Positions 1 to 11,735 of a stretch of 64,000 bases of DNA are shown here, one piece after another. The notes below the pieces were generated by a model that worked only from the letters and a program-made list of their open reading frames with translations, made no database searches and was not told the DNA's origin. The position numbers and the translations under genes are program-made. Origin of the DNA: Cannabis sativa. Its lineage: Eukaryota > Streptophyta > Magnoliopsida > Rosales > Cannabaceae. Numbering within the stretch: position 1 is the stretch's first letter; every line of letters starts with the position of its first letter. Where the stretch lies: contig NC_083604.1 in the NCBI RefSeq assembly GCF_029168945.1, positions 31,305,686-31,369,685 of the forward strand, written 5' to 3'.

Positions 1-1734
1 TAGAAATTGAATTAATTAGTCAATGAAAGTCTAAATAGATATTATCTGTTTGGCTTGAAGTATTTTTCTGGTGATATTTAATTAAATAGAAAAGTAATAT
101 TTAAGTTGATTCTTAATCATGATAATTAAATATTTGAATTTTTTTCTTAAATATTTAATTAAATAGGAAAATTATATTTTGTTGTAAATTAATTTTGGGC
201 CAACATAGAATTAAGATAATTTTTCCAGGATTTATTTTTATTTTATTTTAAAGCATTTTCGAAAGTTGTATTCTTATACATTTCATTTTTCAAAATGCAG
301 TATATATTTATAGAAAATTAAATTTAAGTTGTAAATTAATTTAAATTAATTTTGAAACAGCTTAATTTGAATAATTTTCTAAATATTTATTGGAAATTAT
401 TAGTAAGATGGAAATAATTCACGTTATTTTCATATTCATCTAAGTATAATTTATAAATATTAAATTAAAATTTATATTTAGAATTTTTCTAAATTGGAAA
501 TTTTAATTAAATAAATATTAGAAGAAAATACACTTTAAATAATGAGCTTTATTATTATTAGGACATTCGATCTCCATTGTTGGTTTTACATAGCTATTGT
601 TTTAGTGAGTAATCCTCCCTAATGGAGGAACGTTCATTAACAAGTTAGCACCGTTTAATCTCAAAAGATAAGAATTTTTGTAAGTTTTTTATATAGTATT
701 GATCACCCTAATGGTGGCGACTGTATAAGACTTGCAAGAGTATGAAACAATGGTGGAAGCTCATAAGATAGAATAGCCTTGACTCTCACCTAAACGGGAC
801 AATGCTGGATTCCAATCTTGATCGAATAAAAGGTTGCTAGAATGTTTATCATTTTAGATGAGCTGACAACTCTATTCAATAGATGGTAGCTTTGACTATC
901 GCCTAAATGGGACATTGATATCAGTTTGTTGAAGACCTTGGAAATTATTTAGGATTGTATGTTTTAGTATTTTCACTTGTCATTCCTACTTACTATGTGA
1001 TTAATAATTTCTGAATTGTGTATGAATTTATATTGAACCATGTTATTTTCTGTTATTAAATTGTAGTTTAATTTCGAATCTTCATTGTTGGTCTAACTTG
1101 GTTTGTTATTCTAATGAGATAAAACCCTAATGGATTTTCACCATTAGACTAACATAATAGTGTTAGATCTCGAAAGATAAATATTGTAAATGCAACATCT
1201 AGCTGTTAATCAATTGATGACACCTTAAACTAGTATTTATAATATGAAACAAGAAGATTGTATAAATAAGAATACTTTGACTCTCGCTAATCGGAGCATC
1301 GTTCGATTCTTATTTAAATACGAAATTATCCTAATTCCTCTTAGCTTCTTCATTTCGAATTAGCTCAATAACATATCATTGGATGAATGGTCTATAAATC
1401 ATTTCATGTCATTCTATATTTTCTCTTAAGAAATTATATGACGCATATGATTATATTCCCGAAATTCTATCCCAAAATGATATAAATCCTTAAACTTAGA
1501 AATCTCCTACTTGTATGGGCAAATCAATCATAGAGTTAAATTAGTAGTTGTGGTCCAAGAAAGAATTACTCATTATACAGTTACACTTTCACAAGTGTTT
1601 AATAACCATTTTCTTTCAATGGATTCAAACTGTATGAGTTTAGTATTCTGTGACCAGAATCCACTTGCACTATTCTAAGAACTCTTTGATGTAACTTAAC
1701 CTAAGTCATCAAAAGACTACAACCATTTTTTAAT

Positions 1735-3300
1735 CTATGGCATTTGTATCTTGTTCATAGTGGTTTTGACAAAATCAATCTCTGGAAAGAGTTAATACGC
1801 CTATATCCACTGAAAGTATAATCATCTCATTCATAGATGGATGTACATTCAAGGGTGGATATGAGTTTTCGTTGTATTCTTAAAACGATCACTTTAGATT
1901 TTACCTTATGCAAAAGAAATTTGAAATGTTTGAAAAATTTCATGAATTTCTAGAAATGGTGAAAAACCATTAAGGTAAGTGGTTAAAGATCTTGCGAACT
2001 GATAGGGGTGGAGAAAAAGTTAGTAGATATGCAGTTCAAAGATCATTAATTTGATTTTTGAATTATATCCAAACTTACCTCCTCGGAAATTCAATTTGCA
2101 TAATGATAATTAGTTACTAGTCGTTGCCTAAATCCTTCTACGGTAATATAATTTCAGAATGATGCAATGGTTGTATACTTAATGTAAATCATTACTAGAT
2201 TCATGGATAACCTAATCGAAATCTTAAGAAAAGCTAGAACTGTTAACCATGCTTTGCATGTTTGTTAGCTATTCTAAGTGATTAGGGGTGGACCATCCCA
2301 TAGTCATTAGATAAGAAAGTGTTTGTTTAAACAAATACTAATTTTCTAAGAAAATGACTAAGTTTGAAAATAAAGTAGCAAATAAAGGAGATATTTTTTT
2401 CTCTCTTGATTCCATAAGTGTTCTATCATCTTATTCGTTACAAGATGATCTCACTGCCTCTGTTGTCTTAACACAACCGAAGAGGTCAATACCATTTAGT
2501 TTTCTTAAACATAATTCATGGTACCTTGTCGTAGTGGGAGGGTTTCTAGGAATCCACCTTCTTATGACTTGGAAGACACTAGTGATTAAAATCTATTGTG
2601 AGTTTAAACAAGTAATGGATTGTCAAGATAAGAAAATAAGAAGAAAGCCAAGAGAACTATGGTTTAATCCATTCACATGGAGTAACCTAAAGTTTTCTAT
2701 TACAATGACATAAAAGGAAATTTTCGTTAATAAGTCTATTCAATGGACTTAACAAAACTTCCTGTTTCTAGTATTATAGGTTTGAGTTTATCTAAACCTA
2801 TGGCTTGTGGTATACCTGGTAATTACTTACTCTAATGCAAGCAACTTACTTTAGTAAGATGCTGAAGCATTTTCTTTCCAATGGCAATCTATAGAACATT
2901 CACAACTTCTAAGCATAGATTTTATTTATCAAAGGAAAAGTCTCAACTATTCCAGAAAAGATAAAGCCATGAAAGAATTTCTTAAATCAATAGTGAAAGG
3001 TCTCAGATATGCTTTAGTATGCTTTAGACCAGATACCTGCTGTTGAGTGGGAGTAATGAGTAGGTATCAGATTAATCCAGGAGAGGAACATTGGAGGACA
3101 ATCAAGTAAATCTTAAGATTAAGAAGATGAACTATATGTTAGTCAATAAGGGTGTGTTTAAAACTCTTAGACTACACCACATCAGATTTCAAGACTTTTC
3201 TTTGTGCTAGAAAGTCTGCTGATAAAATGGTGATTACTCTGGGGGTAGAGTAGTGATTTTGGAGAAGTGTAAAAACCTATCTGAAGTCTCTTAGTCTACC
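1735..3300 (+). pseudogene. Copia pol relic (GAG-pre-integrase, integrase, RT, RNase H fragments)
   Basis: Short translated islands in shifting frames match Copia pol in the right order. These are a GAG-pre-integrase piece (LWHL...HSGFDKI, from 1735), the integrase piece KILRTDRGGE (1986-2015, around a catalytic Asp), a 119-codon open stretch at 2354-2713 corresponding to the integrase-RT region, a late RT piece with RPDTCC (about 2970-3100, normally RPDICYA), and an RNase H-like piece with SDF...RKSADK...TLGV (about 3180-3250). Stops and frameshifts are too many for function. The order supports Copia rather than Gypsy. Confidence 0.75.
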
Positions 3301-3661
3301 AGAAAGAGACTGAATGTTAAAGTTGCACGAAAGGTACTTATTCAGTCTAACGAAAGTTCTATACATTTGTGGCATTGTTCCAACTTGCCTTAACTACTAG
3401 TGTTACTTCTTGAATAACCAAAAAGTAGTTGCCCAAAGTATAGAATCCAGTATCCCAAGAGAGTAGACATATAGAGAGGAATTTCACATTATCAAGGATT
3501 TTGTGATTAAGGAAGAGTAATGGTGGAGAAGAGGTTGTGTTTAATTCAACTTGTCAGATCCTATTACGAGGAGTTTACTACTATTACACTTGATTTGTAT
3601 ATCAAGGTGTTGAGATTATTTAAAATGCACATTTTGTTTTATATTAGTGCAAGTGGGAGTT

Positions 3662-5505
3662 TGTTGGGTTTTGTGCCCTAAATAAAACCCATTTCAATAT
3701 AATCAGATTTACTTATTAATAAAAATCAGAAATAACATTTTATGTTGCATGGTTCACATGATTTATTTCATGATTATATATATAATGTATGAATTCCATT
3801 TAAGTCCAGAACATATGAATTTGTTAATGATTATAGTGTTGTCAGCACAGTGGGATATAATCTTAATTATATGTTCGAAAGTTTATTCCCTGATTTGTCA
3901 GAACACTAGATTTAGACTGACATGGTATAATCAGCGATAGGTATTCTTACACCTTGGAAAAGTGTTATGTCCTTTCTAGGACATTGGCAAAGTTTACCAG
4001 TATCGGATGTATGGAGTATACATCGGAAGGGACCGATATTGAACTTTGATTAGATATATTAAAATTTACCGTAATATCTATTCAATTCAATATCACCTGT
4101 TGATCCTAGATCAAATGATCTTAATCCTGATATGATTAGGTTCAATCTCAAGAGTGTTATTCATGTTCTTTGATTTGTTAGTTAAGCCTACTTTCGGGTC
4201 AGGGTGATACGTACATTTTGGGAACACGGTAGTGCAATTGAGTGGGAGCGCTAACATAAATATGGAATCTATAGCTTCTATCTGGCGAATAGAAAGTAAA
4301 GGATGATTTCCTTCGAGCTTAACCAAACGAAAATAAATGGTGGAGTACTCATTTCACTTAGCTAAAATATCATTTATGCAGGGTTAAGTGTTTTAAGGAT
4401 AAAATACATTGTAGGGTGTAACGGTAATTTAATCCCTTTACAGTGTAAATCATCTATATAGAGGATCATTGATCAAATTAGGATTATAACAATGGATAAC
4501 TAATGGCGTATCTATATCGTGGAACATATAGAGCATTTTATATGACTGAGAGTGCAATTCCAAGTTCTAAGAGTGGATTCAATGAGGAATTAATAAGTTA
4601 GGGAATTTACTTGGTAAATTTGGTTCGACTTATTGGAAGCTCGGTTATATAGACCCATGGTCCCCATACTAGTTGAGACCATACTGCTTGTAAGACTCAG
4701 TTAATTGATTTTGATTAATCAATTATAATTCTAAACTTAGACTATGTCTACTTTATGAATTTTCACTAAGCAAGGGCGAAATTGTAAAGAAAATAGATTC
4801 TAGGTTTATTTATTAATTAAGATACTTTATATGTCTTAATTAATAAATATATTAAATGGCAATATTATTTAATAATTATTTTTTAGTTATTAAATAATTA
4901 GAATTGACATTTAAAAGGTTAAATTGAAAAATTGTCATTTTTGAGAAAATGGGAATGAAAAATAACAAAATGGGAAAGTTGCAAAGTAAGGTCCAATTTC
5001 TTTATCTGGCCGCCCACTATGCATAGGCTTTTACCATTTTATTTTTTCATTATTTTAATGTCATACAATTCTAAACCTGGAGGGCATTCTATAAATAGAA
5101 AGTTTTGACTTCAGGAAACTCATGACTTACACATTCTTTCCTTCAGAAAAAAGCCAAGCCGCCCCTTCTCTCTCTTTTCTTCTCTAAAATTTCGAAAACC
5201 CTTGAGTGATAGAGTAGTGCCCACACACATCAAGTGGTACCTCAATCATAGTATGTAAGACTGTGGAAAATCGGCATCAAAGAAGGAGAGAAAGAGATCC
5301 AGATTCAGATCTTGATAATGCTCTGCTACAGAAAGGAATCAAGGGCTAGAGATCTGAATGGAACGAGTCATTATATTCCGCTGCACCCAATGTAAGGTTT
5401 TCTAAACTTTATATGTGTTTATTTCATTGTTTTTAGAATTCATATTAGGATGTTAATGAAACATACTTAGTAGTAAATCTAGATCCTGGTAAAAGATTTC
5501 CAACA
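3662..5505 (+). repeat. 3' LTR of Copia A
   Basis: The repeat starts TGTTGGGTTTTGTGCCC and ends CCAACA (1844 bp), bounded by a purine-rich tract on the left. It is homologous to the LTRs of Copia C (1862 and 1859 bp) and D (1914 and 1912 bp). A TATA box (TATAAATA, 5090-5097) lies upstream of the likely transcript start. An antisense open frame at 4111-4326 recurs in the C LTRs but is frameshifted in D, so it is not called as a gene. Confidence 0.9.
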
Positions 5506-5510
5506 AGACA

Positions 5511-7330
5511 CTTTATCAGCAAAGATGGAATTAAAGTGGTCCGGGAAAAATAGAATCCGTCAGGGATTGGCCAAGACCGAAAACAGTTACAGAAGTTAGA
5601 AGTTTCTTGGGTCTGGCTGGCTATTACTGTCGGTTCGTAGAAGGGTTCTCTAAAATTTTAACACCCTTAACCGAGCTTACTAAAAAGAATCAAAGGTTTG
5701 TGTGGACGGATAAGTGTGAAGCAAGCTTTCAGGAACTAAAACAGAGATTAATCACAACTCCAGTGTTAGCCCTACCTTCTGATAAGGAAAAGTTCGTTGT
5801 TAATTGTGATGCATCCAGATAGGGTCTGGGGTGTGTACTGGTGCAGGCCGATCGGGTTATTGCCTATGTCGCTCGTCAGTTTAAAGAATATGAACAGTAG
5901 TACCCGACTCATGATCTAGAACTTGCCGCGGTAGTGTTTGCTTTGAAGATTTGGCGGCATTATCTCTACGGAGAGAGATGTGAAATTTATACTGACCATA
6001 AGAGCCTTAAATACTTCTTTACTCAGAAAGACTTGAATATGAGACAGAGGCATTGGTTAGAGTTGGTTAAGGATTATGATTGTGAAATCCTTTACCATCC
6101 TGGGAAGGCCAATGTAGTGGTTGATGCCCTGAGAAGGAGGGGTCCCGGGCAGGTAACTAGTATGATTCAGATTTCACCTCAGCTAGCATAGGACATGGTC
6201 ATATTAAGCATTGAGTTGGTTGTAGGCAAACTTCATAACTTGACGCTGCAATCTGATCTGTTAGAACGAATTAAAGCTGCTCAGTTAACTGATCCAGAAT
6301 TAGTGAAGATCAAGGAAGAGGTTTCAACTGGTCAAGCTAGAGATTTTACAGTGTCAGATAGTGGAATGTTGTTGTTTAAGACCAGGGTTTGTGTTCCAAA
6401 TAGGTTGGAACTTAGAAACGTGATTTTTGAAGAGGCTCATACCACTCAATACTCCTTGCATCCTGGCACCACCAAGATGAACCAAGATCTTAAACCCTAC
6501 TTCTGGTGGAGCAGGATGAAGAAGAATGTGGTAGAATTTGTATCTCAATGCTTAACCTGTCAACAGATTAAGGCTAAACACCAGAGACCAGCAGGTTTGT
6601 TGCAGCCTTTGACACTTCTTGAGTGGAAGTGGGAGGATATCACCATGGATTTTGTGGTTGGATTACCAAGAACCACGAGTTTATTTGATTCAATTTGGGT
6701 TGTGGTAGATCGATTCACGAAGTCTGCACATTTTCTACCAGTTAAAATAACAATTACAGTGGATCAGAATGCAGATTTGTACGTCAAAGAGATAGTAAGA
6801 TTACATGGTGTACCAAAGACTATAGTTTCGGATAGAAATCTGAAGTTTACCTCTAAATTCTGGCAGAGTTTTCAACGAGCTATGGGTACAAAACTGAAAT
6901 TCAGTACAGTTTTCCATCCACAGACTGATGGACAGTCCGAAAGGACAATTCAGATACTGGAAGATATGTTACGAGCCTGTGTTATGGATTTTGAGGGCTT
7001 TTGGAGTAAGTATCTACCGCTGATAGAGTTTTCATACAATAACACTTATTAGAGTACAATAGGGATGACTCCTATGAATTGTTGTATGGCAAAAAGTGTA
7101 GATGTCCCATTTACTAAGTTATAAAAATCTTTAGCTGCAACCAGACTTATCATATGAAGAACAGTCAGTTCAGATCCTGGACAAAAAGGATAAGGTCCTT
7201 CGGAACAAGACCATAGCTTTGGTCAGAAATAACAAGGTGGAGGAGGCCACTTGGGAGTTAGAGTCCGACATGAGGGCTCAATATCCAGAGTTGTTCAGGT
7301 TAGATTTTGGAGACGAAATCCTTTTAAGGG
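5511..7330 (+). pseudogene. Gypsy-1 pol relic: RT end, RNase H, integrase, chromodomain remnant
   Basis: One reading frame runs from about 5607 to 7050, broken by in-frame TAG codons at 5820, 5898, 6189 and 7050. Visible pieces are the RT thumb/connection ([18 protein letters not shown]), RNase H ([17 protein letters not shown]), the integrase HHCC finger (SLHPGTTKM...CLTCQ) and the integrase core ([38 protein letters not shown]). Upstream of 5607 small indels break the frame. After 7053 roughly 0.3 kb is missing relative to Gypsy-2, and the chromodomain-region tail (VQILDKKDKVLRNKT) resumes near 7160. The enzyme is not functional. Confidence 0.85.
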
Positions 7331-7334
7331 ATAA

Positions 7335-7937
7335 TTGTAAAGACTGCTTAACTTTAATTTGGAAATAGGCAAATAATTAGGGTTTAGTTATGAAACTTGC
7401 ATGTTAGTTATGAATTATTATTTTACGGAGATTTATTTGAATTCAGAATGCATTTTATATGTCATATATGGAATTTTATATTTTTGCATGTTTTGTGCCC
7501 AGCAACGTTGGAACGCGGTGTTTGGCTATTAGAATCACATCTTAGTATTTTTAGCATAGCGGGGCAATATAGTTAGACATTGGGAATGTCGGGAATAGTC
7601 GAGATTTTAGAATTGACAAAAAATACCCCTAAGTGATTTTTATGACTTTTAGTGTGGAAAGGGCAAAATGGTCATTTTTCCTAAGTTAATGTTTTGTCCT
7701 TTAGTGGACTTTAGTGGGATTAATACGCTGATATTTAAGCTGGTATTAATCTAATAAAACTCATTTTATTTACCTCATTTTACAAAAAAATCAAATTTAG
7801 AAATAAAGAAAGAACTTTCTCTCTCCAAACTCTCTCTTTTTCGAACCCATTAGAACCAGCTAGGGTTCTTGTTTTCTTCATCAAATCTTGTGATTTCCAG
7901 CAAGTTCTAAGTAGATTCAAGTTCAAGGTAAGCTCCT
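7335..7937 (+). repeat. Gypsy-1 3' LTR, left segment
   Basis: Begins TGTAAAGACTGC directly after a purine-rich tract and runs into the CTCCT target site duplicated by Gypsy-2 (7933-7937). It continues at 17433. No coding sequence is supported here. Confidence 0.8.
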
Positions 7938-10226
7938 TGTAACACCCTAACTTTCTTAGGCGTATTACGTGATTTTTAAACGTACTGTGCAGCTCGTTGC
8001 TAATCAACGAGGTTTATAGAAAAACGTGATTAATTAAAATTTTGCTTTTTCATTGAACTTATAAACCATTTTACAAAAAGTTTCGGGATCCCGATTTATA
8101 AAAATATTTACAAACGTTTTTACTGTTCAACTTTTACATCAAAATAAAGTCGTCTAACGACAATTACAAAATCTCAGCCGTGCTGTCCCGAGGATCGTAC
8201 GCTCCAGGCCTAACCGCCCCGACATGTACAATCTCATAAGCTCGCTCACGGTCCATCGTGAATCGCCTTGCCTTTACCTACACATGAACATAAACCGTGA
8301 GTCGAATTGCACTCAAGAAGAAAAGCATACTAATATCATATATAAAACTGCCGTGTCCAACACGATACTGAGTCCCGCTACTGCCATGTCCAACATGGTA
8401 CTGAGCACCATCGCCATGTCCAACATGGTACCGAGTTTTGAACGTTCGTGACGGTACTATTGACACGTAACAACTGATCGGTCGAACCGGTCATACTCGG
8501 TGCCCTGGTCATACTCGGCTCAGTACCGACGTGTTACTATATCCCTCCCGATCGGTCGAACCGGTGCATACTCCGCCTGCTGGTCATACTCCGGCTGTCG
8601 ACGGGATACGTCGTCAATAGCACGGAACCACCAACCAAGTGTCGGCCACTGATCGGTCAACCGGTCATACTCATTCTTGGTCATACTCCGGCTGTACCGG
8701 CCGTGACGGGGTTGGGTGGTTCGAAGCCTAAATACATATCTAATGTAATCTAACAAGCTTCCTACATGCACGCTAAACATGTAATCTACATATGCATACC
8801 GTTATACTAATCTTACCCGGATTCCGATTTCGGTGTGTGCCTCAACTGGACCGGAACCGAAGCCGAACTACGGACATCGGCTCCTAAACCATAAAAATCA
8901 CAACGCTATAAGTGACACTCTAAATCACTTCCCGGACTAAAACTCGAAACTAAAAGTTTCCCTATCGATAAAAAGCATGGCAATACCCCTAAAAACCCAA
9001 AAAACGAGGAAAACTAGGTTACGAAAAATCCCCCATCCGAAGGACTAGGTTTGCCGAATTCGGCTCGGAAAATCGAACCCCCATCCCACTCCGATGCTCA
9101 ACCGAATTCGGTTCTCGCAGTGCGACAACATCAAAATTCATAACTTGACCAATTCGAACCCAATTGATCCCAAACTTTCCGGACCTCCTCTAGGTCCCAA
9201 ATAACAATTCTAGAGCATCAAACCTACCCGAAATCCCACATGCAAAATTCACCATTGAAGCTCAAGCTTTGAGTTCCAAACTCAAGCTTGAGCAAAACCA
9301 ACTAAACAAGCAATCCACTAGCTTAATTCACCTTAAACTAGCATAATATTACCTCAGAAAACATTTAGAAATAACAGCAATATCACAGAACAGAAACATA
9401 ACAATTTCCTTCCAAAATTCATACTTTTTTCAAAGAAAACTCAAGGCTTTAACAATCTAACCTACATGCTTCTAACATAGCTTAAACAACAACAATAATC
9501 ATGCTTTAAACAACTTAAATCAACAACAAAACACAACGAAACATCTCTCAAAAATCACATGCATTATCATCCATTTCATCATTTTCTTCAAGGAATTTAA
9601 AGAGAAAAGAACTAGAAAACACATACCACAACAAGAGATCACTAATGCTTGCAAACTAGGGCTTGAATCACCAAAGAAAACCAGCCCTTGCACCCCCAAG
9701 GTTCAGAAAAGCAAGAGAAAAAGAGAGAGAGTTTTCTATGTTTTAAACTTTCTAATTTTTTTGGCTAAGTGTAAAATGAAGGAACTAAAGAATAAAGCCA
9801 TATATTATCATTTAATAAATCCTTTTTCAGCCAAAAGCAATTAATTAAATAAACCTTTAATTCCAATTAAAAGTCACATAAGACAAAATATCATTGGGGC
9901 AAAAAGACCATTTGCCCTCCATACAAAAACCACATAAATCATACTTAAGGGGTATTTTTGGGACATTCTAAATTCCCGGCCATTCCCGACATTCCCAATG
10001 TCTAAACCCGTCCCCAAAGTACTAACATACTAAGTTGTGATTTCTACTGAGCCAAACGCCGCGTTCCAAAATACCGGACACCGGAAATGCGAAATATAAA
10101 AATATGACATAATTATGCATATCGAATTCCATAAATAACAATGATAAATTATTTAAATAGCTATAAATAATTTCTGATTAACATATAAATAACGCTAATT
10201 TCCAAATTAACTAAGCGGGCTTTACA
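7938..10226 (-). repeat. 3' LTR of Gypsy-2
   Basis: Matches the right LTR at 15140-17427. Stretches such as 9300-10020 are nearly identical between copies, whereas 8345-8720 differs by many small indels at CG, CAG and CTG positions. In the minus orientation it is 2289 bp, TGTAAAGCCC to GTTACA. Confidence 0.93.
8345..8720. repeat. Tandem short repeats inside the Gypsy-2 LTR
   Basis: Three units of roughly 30 bp centre on CCATGTCCAACATGG or its variant CGTGTCCAACACG (about 8350-8435); each is an imperfect palindrome. They are followed by three longer units built on GATCGGTCGAACCGGTCATAC (about 8477-8690), also partly palindromic (GGTCGAACC). The same arrays appear at about 15545-15870 in the other LTR. 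Apparent peptide repeats (YHVGHG) in the antisense frame are a by-product. Confidence 0.75.
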
Positions 10227-10245
10227 ACTATCCCCCTTAAAAAGG
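10227..10245 (-). promoter_or_regulatory. Polypurine tract of Gypsy-2
   Basis: In element orientation this reads CCTTTTTAAGGGGGATAGT and abuts the first base of the 3' LTR, which is the expected position and composition for a plus-strand DNA primer. Confidence 0.8.
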
Positions 10246-11720
10246 ATTTCGTCCCGAAATCTAACACGAATAACTCGAAATTGAGCTCGCATATCGATTC
10301 TAGCTCCTGTGTGGCTTCTTCCACCTTCAAGCTTCTCCAGAGAACCTTGACCAACGCTCTGGTCTTATTCCGAAGGACTTTATCCTTTCTATCCAGGATC
10401 TGCACTGGCTGTTCCTCATAAGACATATCTGATTGAAGCTGAAGGCTCTCATAACTGAGTATATGAGAGGGGTCTGAAACGTATTTTCTCAACATTGAGA
10501 CATGAAATACGTTGTGCACCGCCGATAAAGCCGGAGGCAATGCTAACCGATATGCCACTTGACCTATCTTCTCGAGAATCTCGAAGGTCCCGTAAATCTA
10601 GGGCATAACTTGCCTCTTTTCCGAAACGTTTAATCCCCCTTCATTGGAGATACTCGCAAAAACACATGGTCCCCTACTCGGAACTCAACATCCCTACGTT
10701 CTCGGATCGCGTAACTCTTCTCAGCTTCGTGAGGCAAGCATTCTAGCTTTAATCTTCTCTATTGCCTCATTGGTCCGCCGAACGACTCGGACCTAGGTAT
10801 TTCCTCTCCCCCGTCTCATCCTGGTGGATAGGGGATCTACATTTCCTACCGTACAACAGTTCGTAGGGTGCCATCCCTATCGTACTGCGAGTAGCGTTGT
10901 TGTACGAGAACTCCACTAACGGTAGGTATTTACTCCATGAACCCTCAAAGTCCATAACACAGGCTCTCAGCATATCCTCCAATATCTGAATTGTCCTCTC
11001 GGACTGGCCATCTGTCTGAGGATGGAATGCCGTACCGAATTTTAGCTTCGTACCCATTGCCCGTTGCAAACTTTGCCAAAATTTGGAGGTAAATTTCGGA
11101 TCCTCGTCCGAAACTATAGACTTCGGTACCCCGTGAAGTCTCACTATCTCCTCGACATATAACTCGCCTAACCGGATCCACTGGCAACGTTGTTCTAACG
11201 GCGAGAAAATGAGCGAATTTTGTAAATCGATCCACCACTACCCGGATGGAGTCATACATACCCGTGGTCCTAGGTAACCCGACCACAAAATCCATCGTAA
11301 TATCCTCCCATTTCCATTCGCAGTAGGGTTAGAGGCCGTAACAACCCCCGCCGGGTCTCGATGTTCAAATTTGATCTGTGGCACGTGAGGCATCTCGAAA
11401 CGAATTCTACCAAATTCTTCTTCATACCGTTCCACCAGAAGTACGGTTTCAAGTCTTGGTACATCTTGGTGGTGCCGGGATGTAGAGAATATGGAGTAGA
11501 ATGAGCCTCCTCAAAGATCTCGTTCCTCAAGTCCACATGTCGGGACACAAACCCCGGCTTTATACAAAAGCATCCCACTATCCGACACCGAAAAGTCCTT
11601 GGCTTGACCGGCCCAATACCTCATCTCGGATCTTCACTAACTCCGGATTCGTCGTCCGAGCAACTTTTATTCTTTCCAACGGATCGGATTGCAGCCGTTA
11701 AGTTGTGAAGCCGACCTACC
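10230..11720 (-). pseudogene. Gypsy-2 integrase and chromodomain region
   Basis: Reading leftward: integrase finger region ([19 protein letters not shown]...CLTCH, about 11520-11350), integrase core ([10 protein letters not shown], then [13 protein letters not shown] and [14 protein letters not shown], about 11295-10940), and a long tail with FHVSMLRKYVSDPSHIL and VQILDRKDKVLRNKT (10558-10211), the chromodomain-bearing end typical of Tekay/Del elements. Several frameshifts separate the pieces. The part at about 10770-11140 reads cleanly and keeps normal CAG/CTG content. Confidence 0.85.
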
Positions 11721-11735
11721 ACAAACTCAATGGAT

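Larger units (their letters stand above)
1..5505 (+). mobile_element. Decayed Copia retrotransposon A (3' part)
   Basis: The window opens inside this element; its 5' LTR lies upstream. Positions 1-1060 match the non-coding leader of Copia D (about 52090-52990) and the reverse complement of Copia C. Pol relics follow (about 1735-3300), then a purine-rich tract (AGTGCAAGTGGGAG) and a 3' LTR. Where D carries gag, A instead has a second, diverged copy of the leader repeat (1070-1330), so no gag is visible. The LTR ends abruptly against a Gypsy pol fragment at 5506, so A probably inserted into Gypsy-1. The matching target duplication cannot be seen because the left end is outside the window. Confidence 0.85.

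Noticed and set aside
4111..4326. Antisense reading frame in the Copia LTRs (also 28071-28310 and 34213-34452), near-identical 71-79 codon peptides
   Set aside because: The similarity follows from the LTRs being copies of each other; the frame is broken in both LTRs of the youngest element D, and no domain is recognisable.
8278..8466. Minus-strand peptide with YHVGHG repeats
   Set aside because: It is the antisense translation of LTR tandem repeats and is not preserved in the partner LTR.
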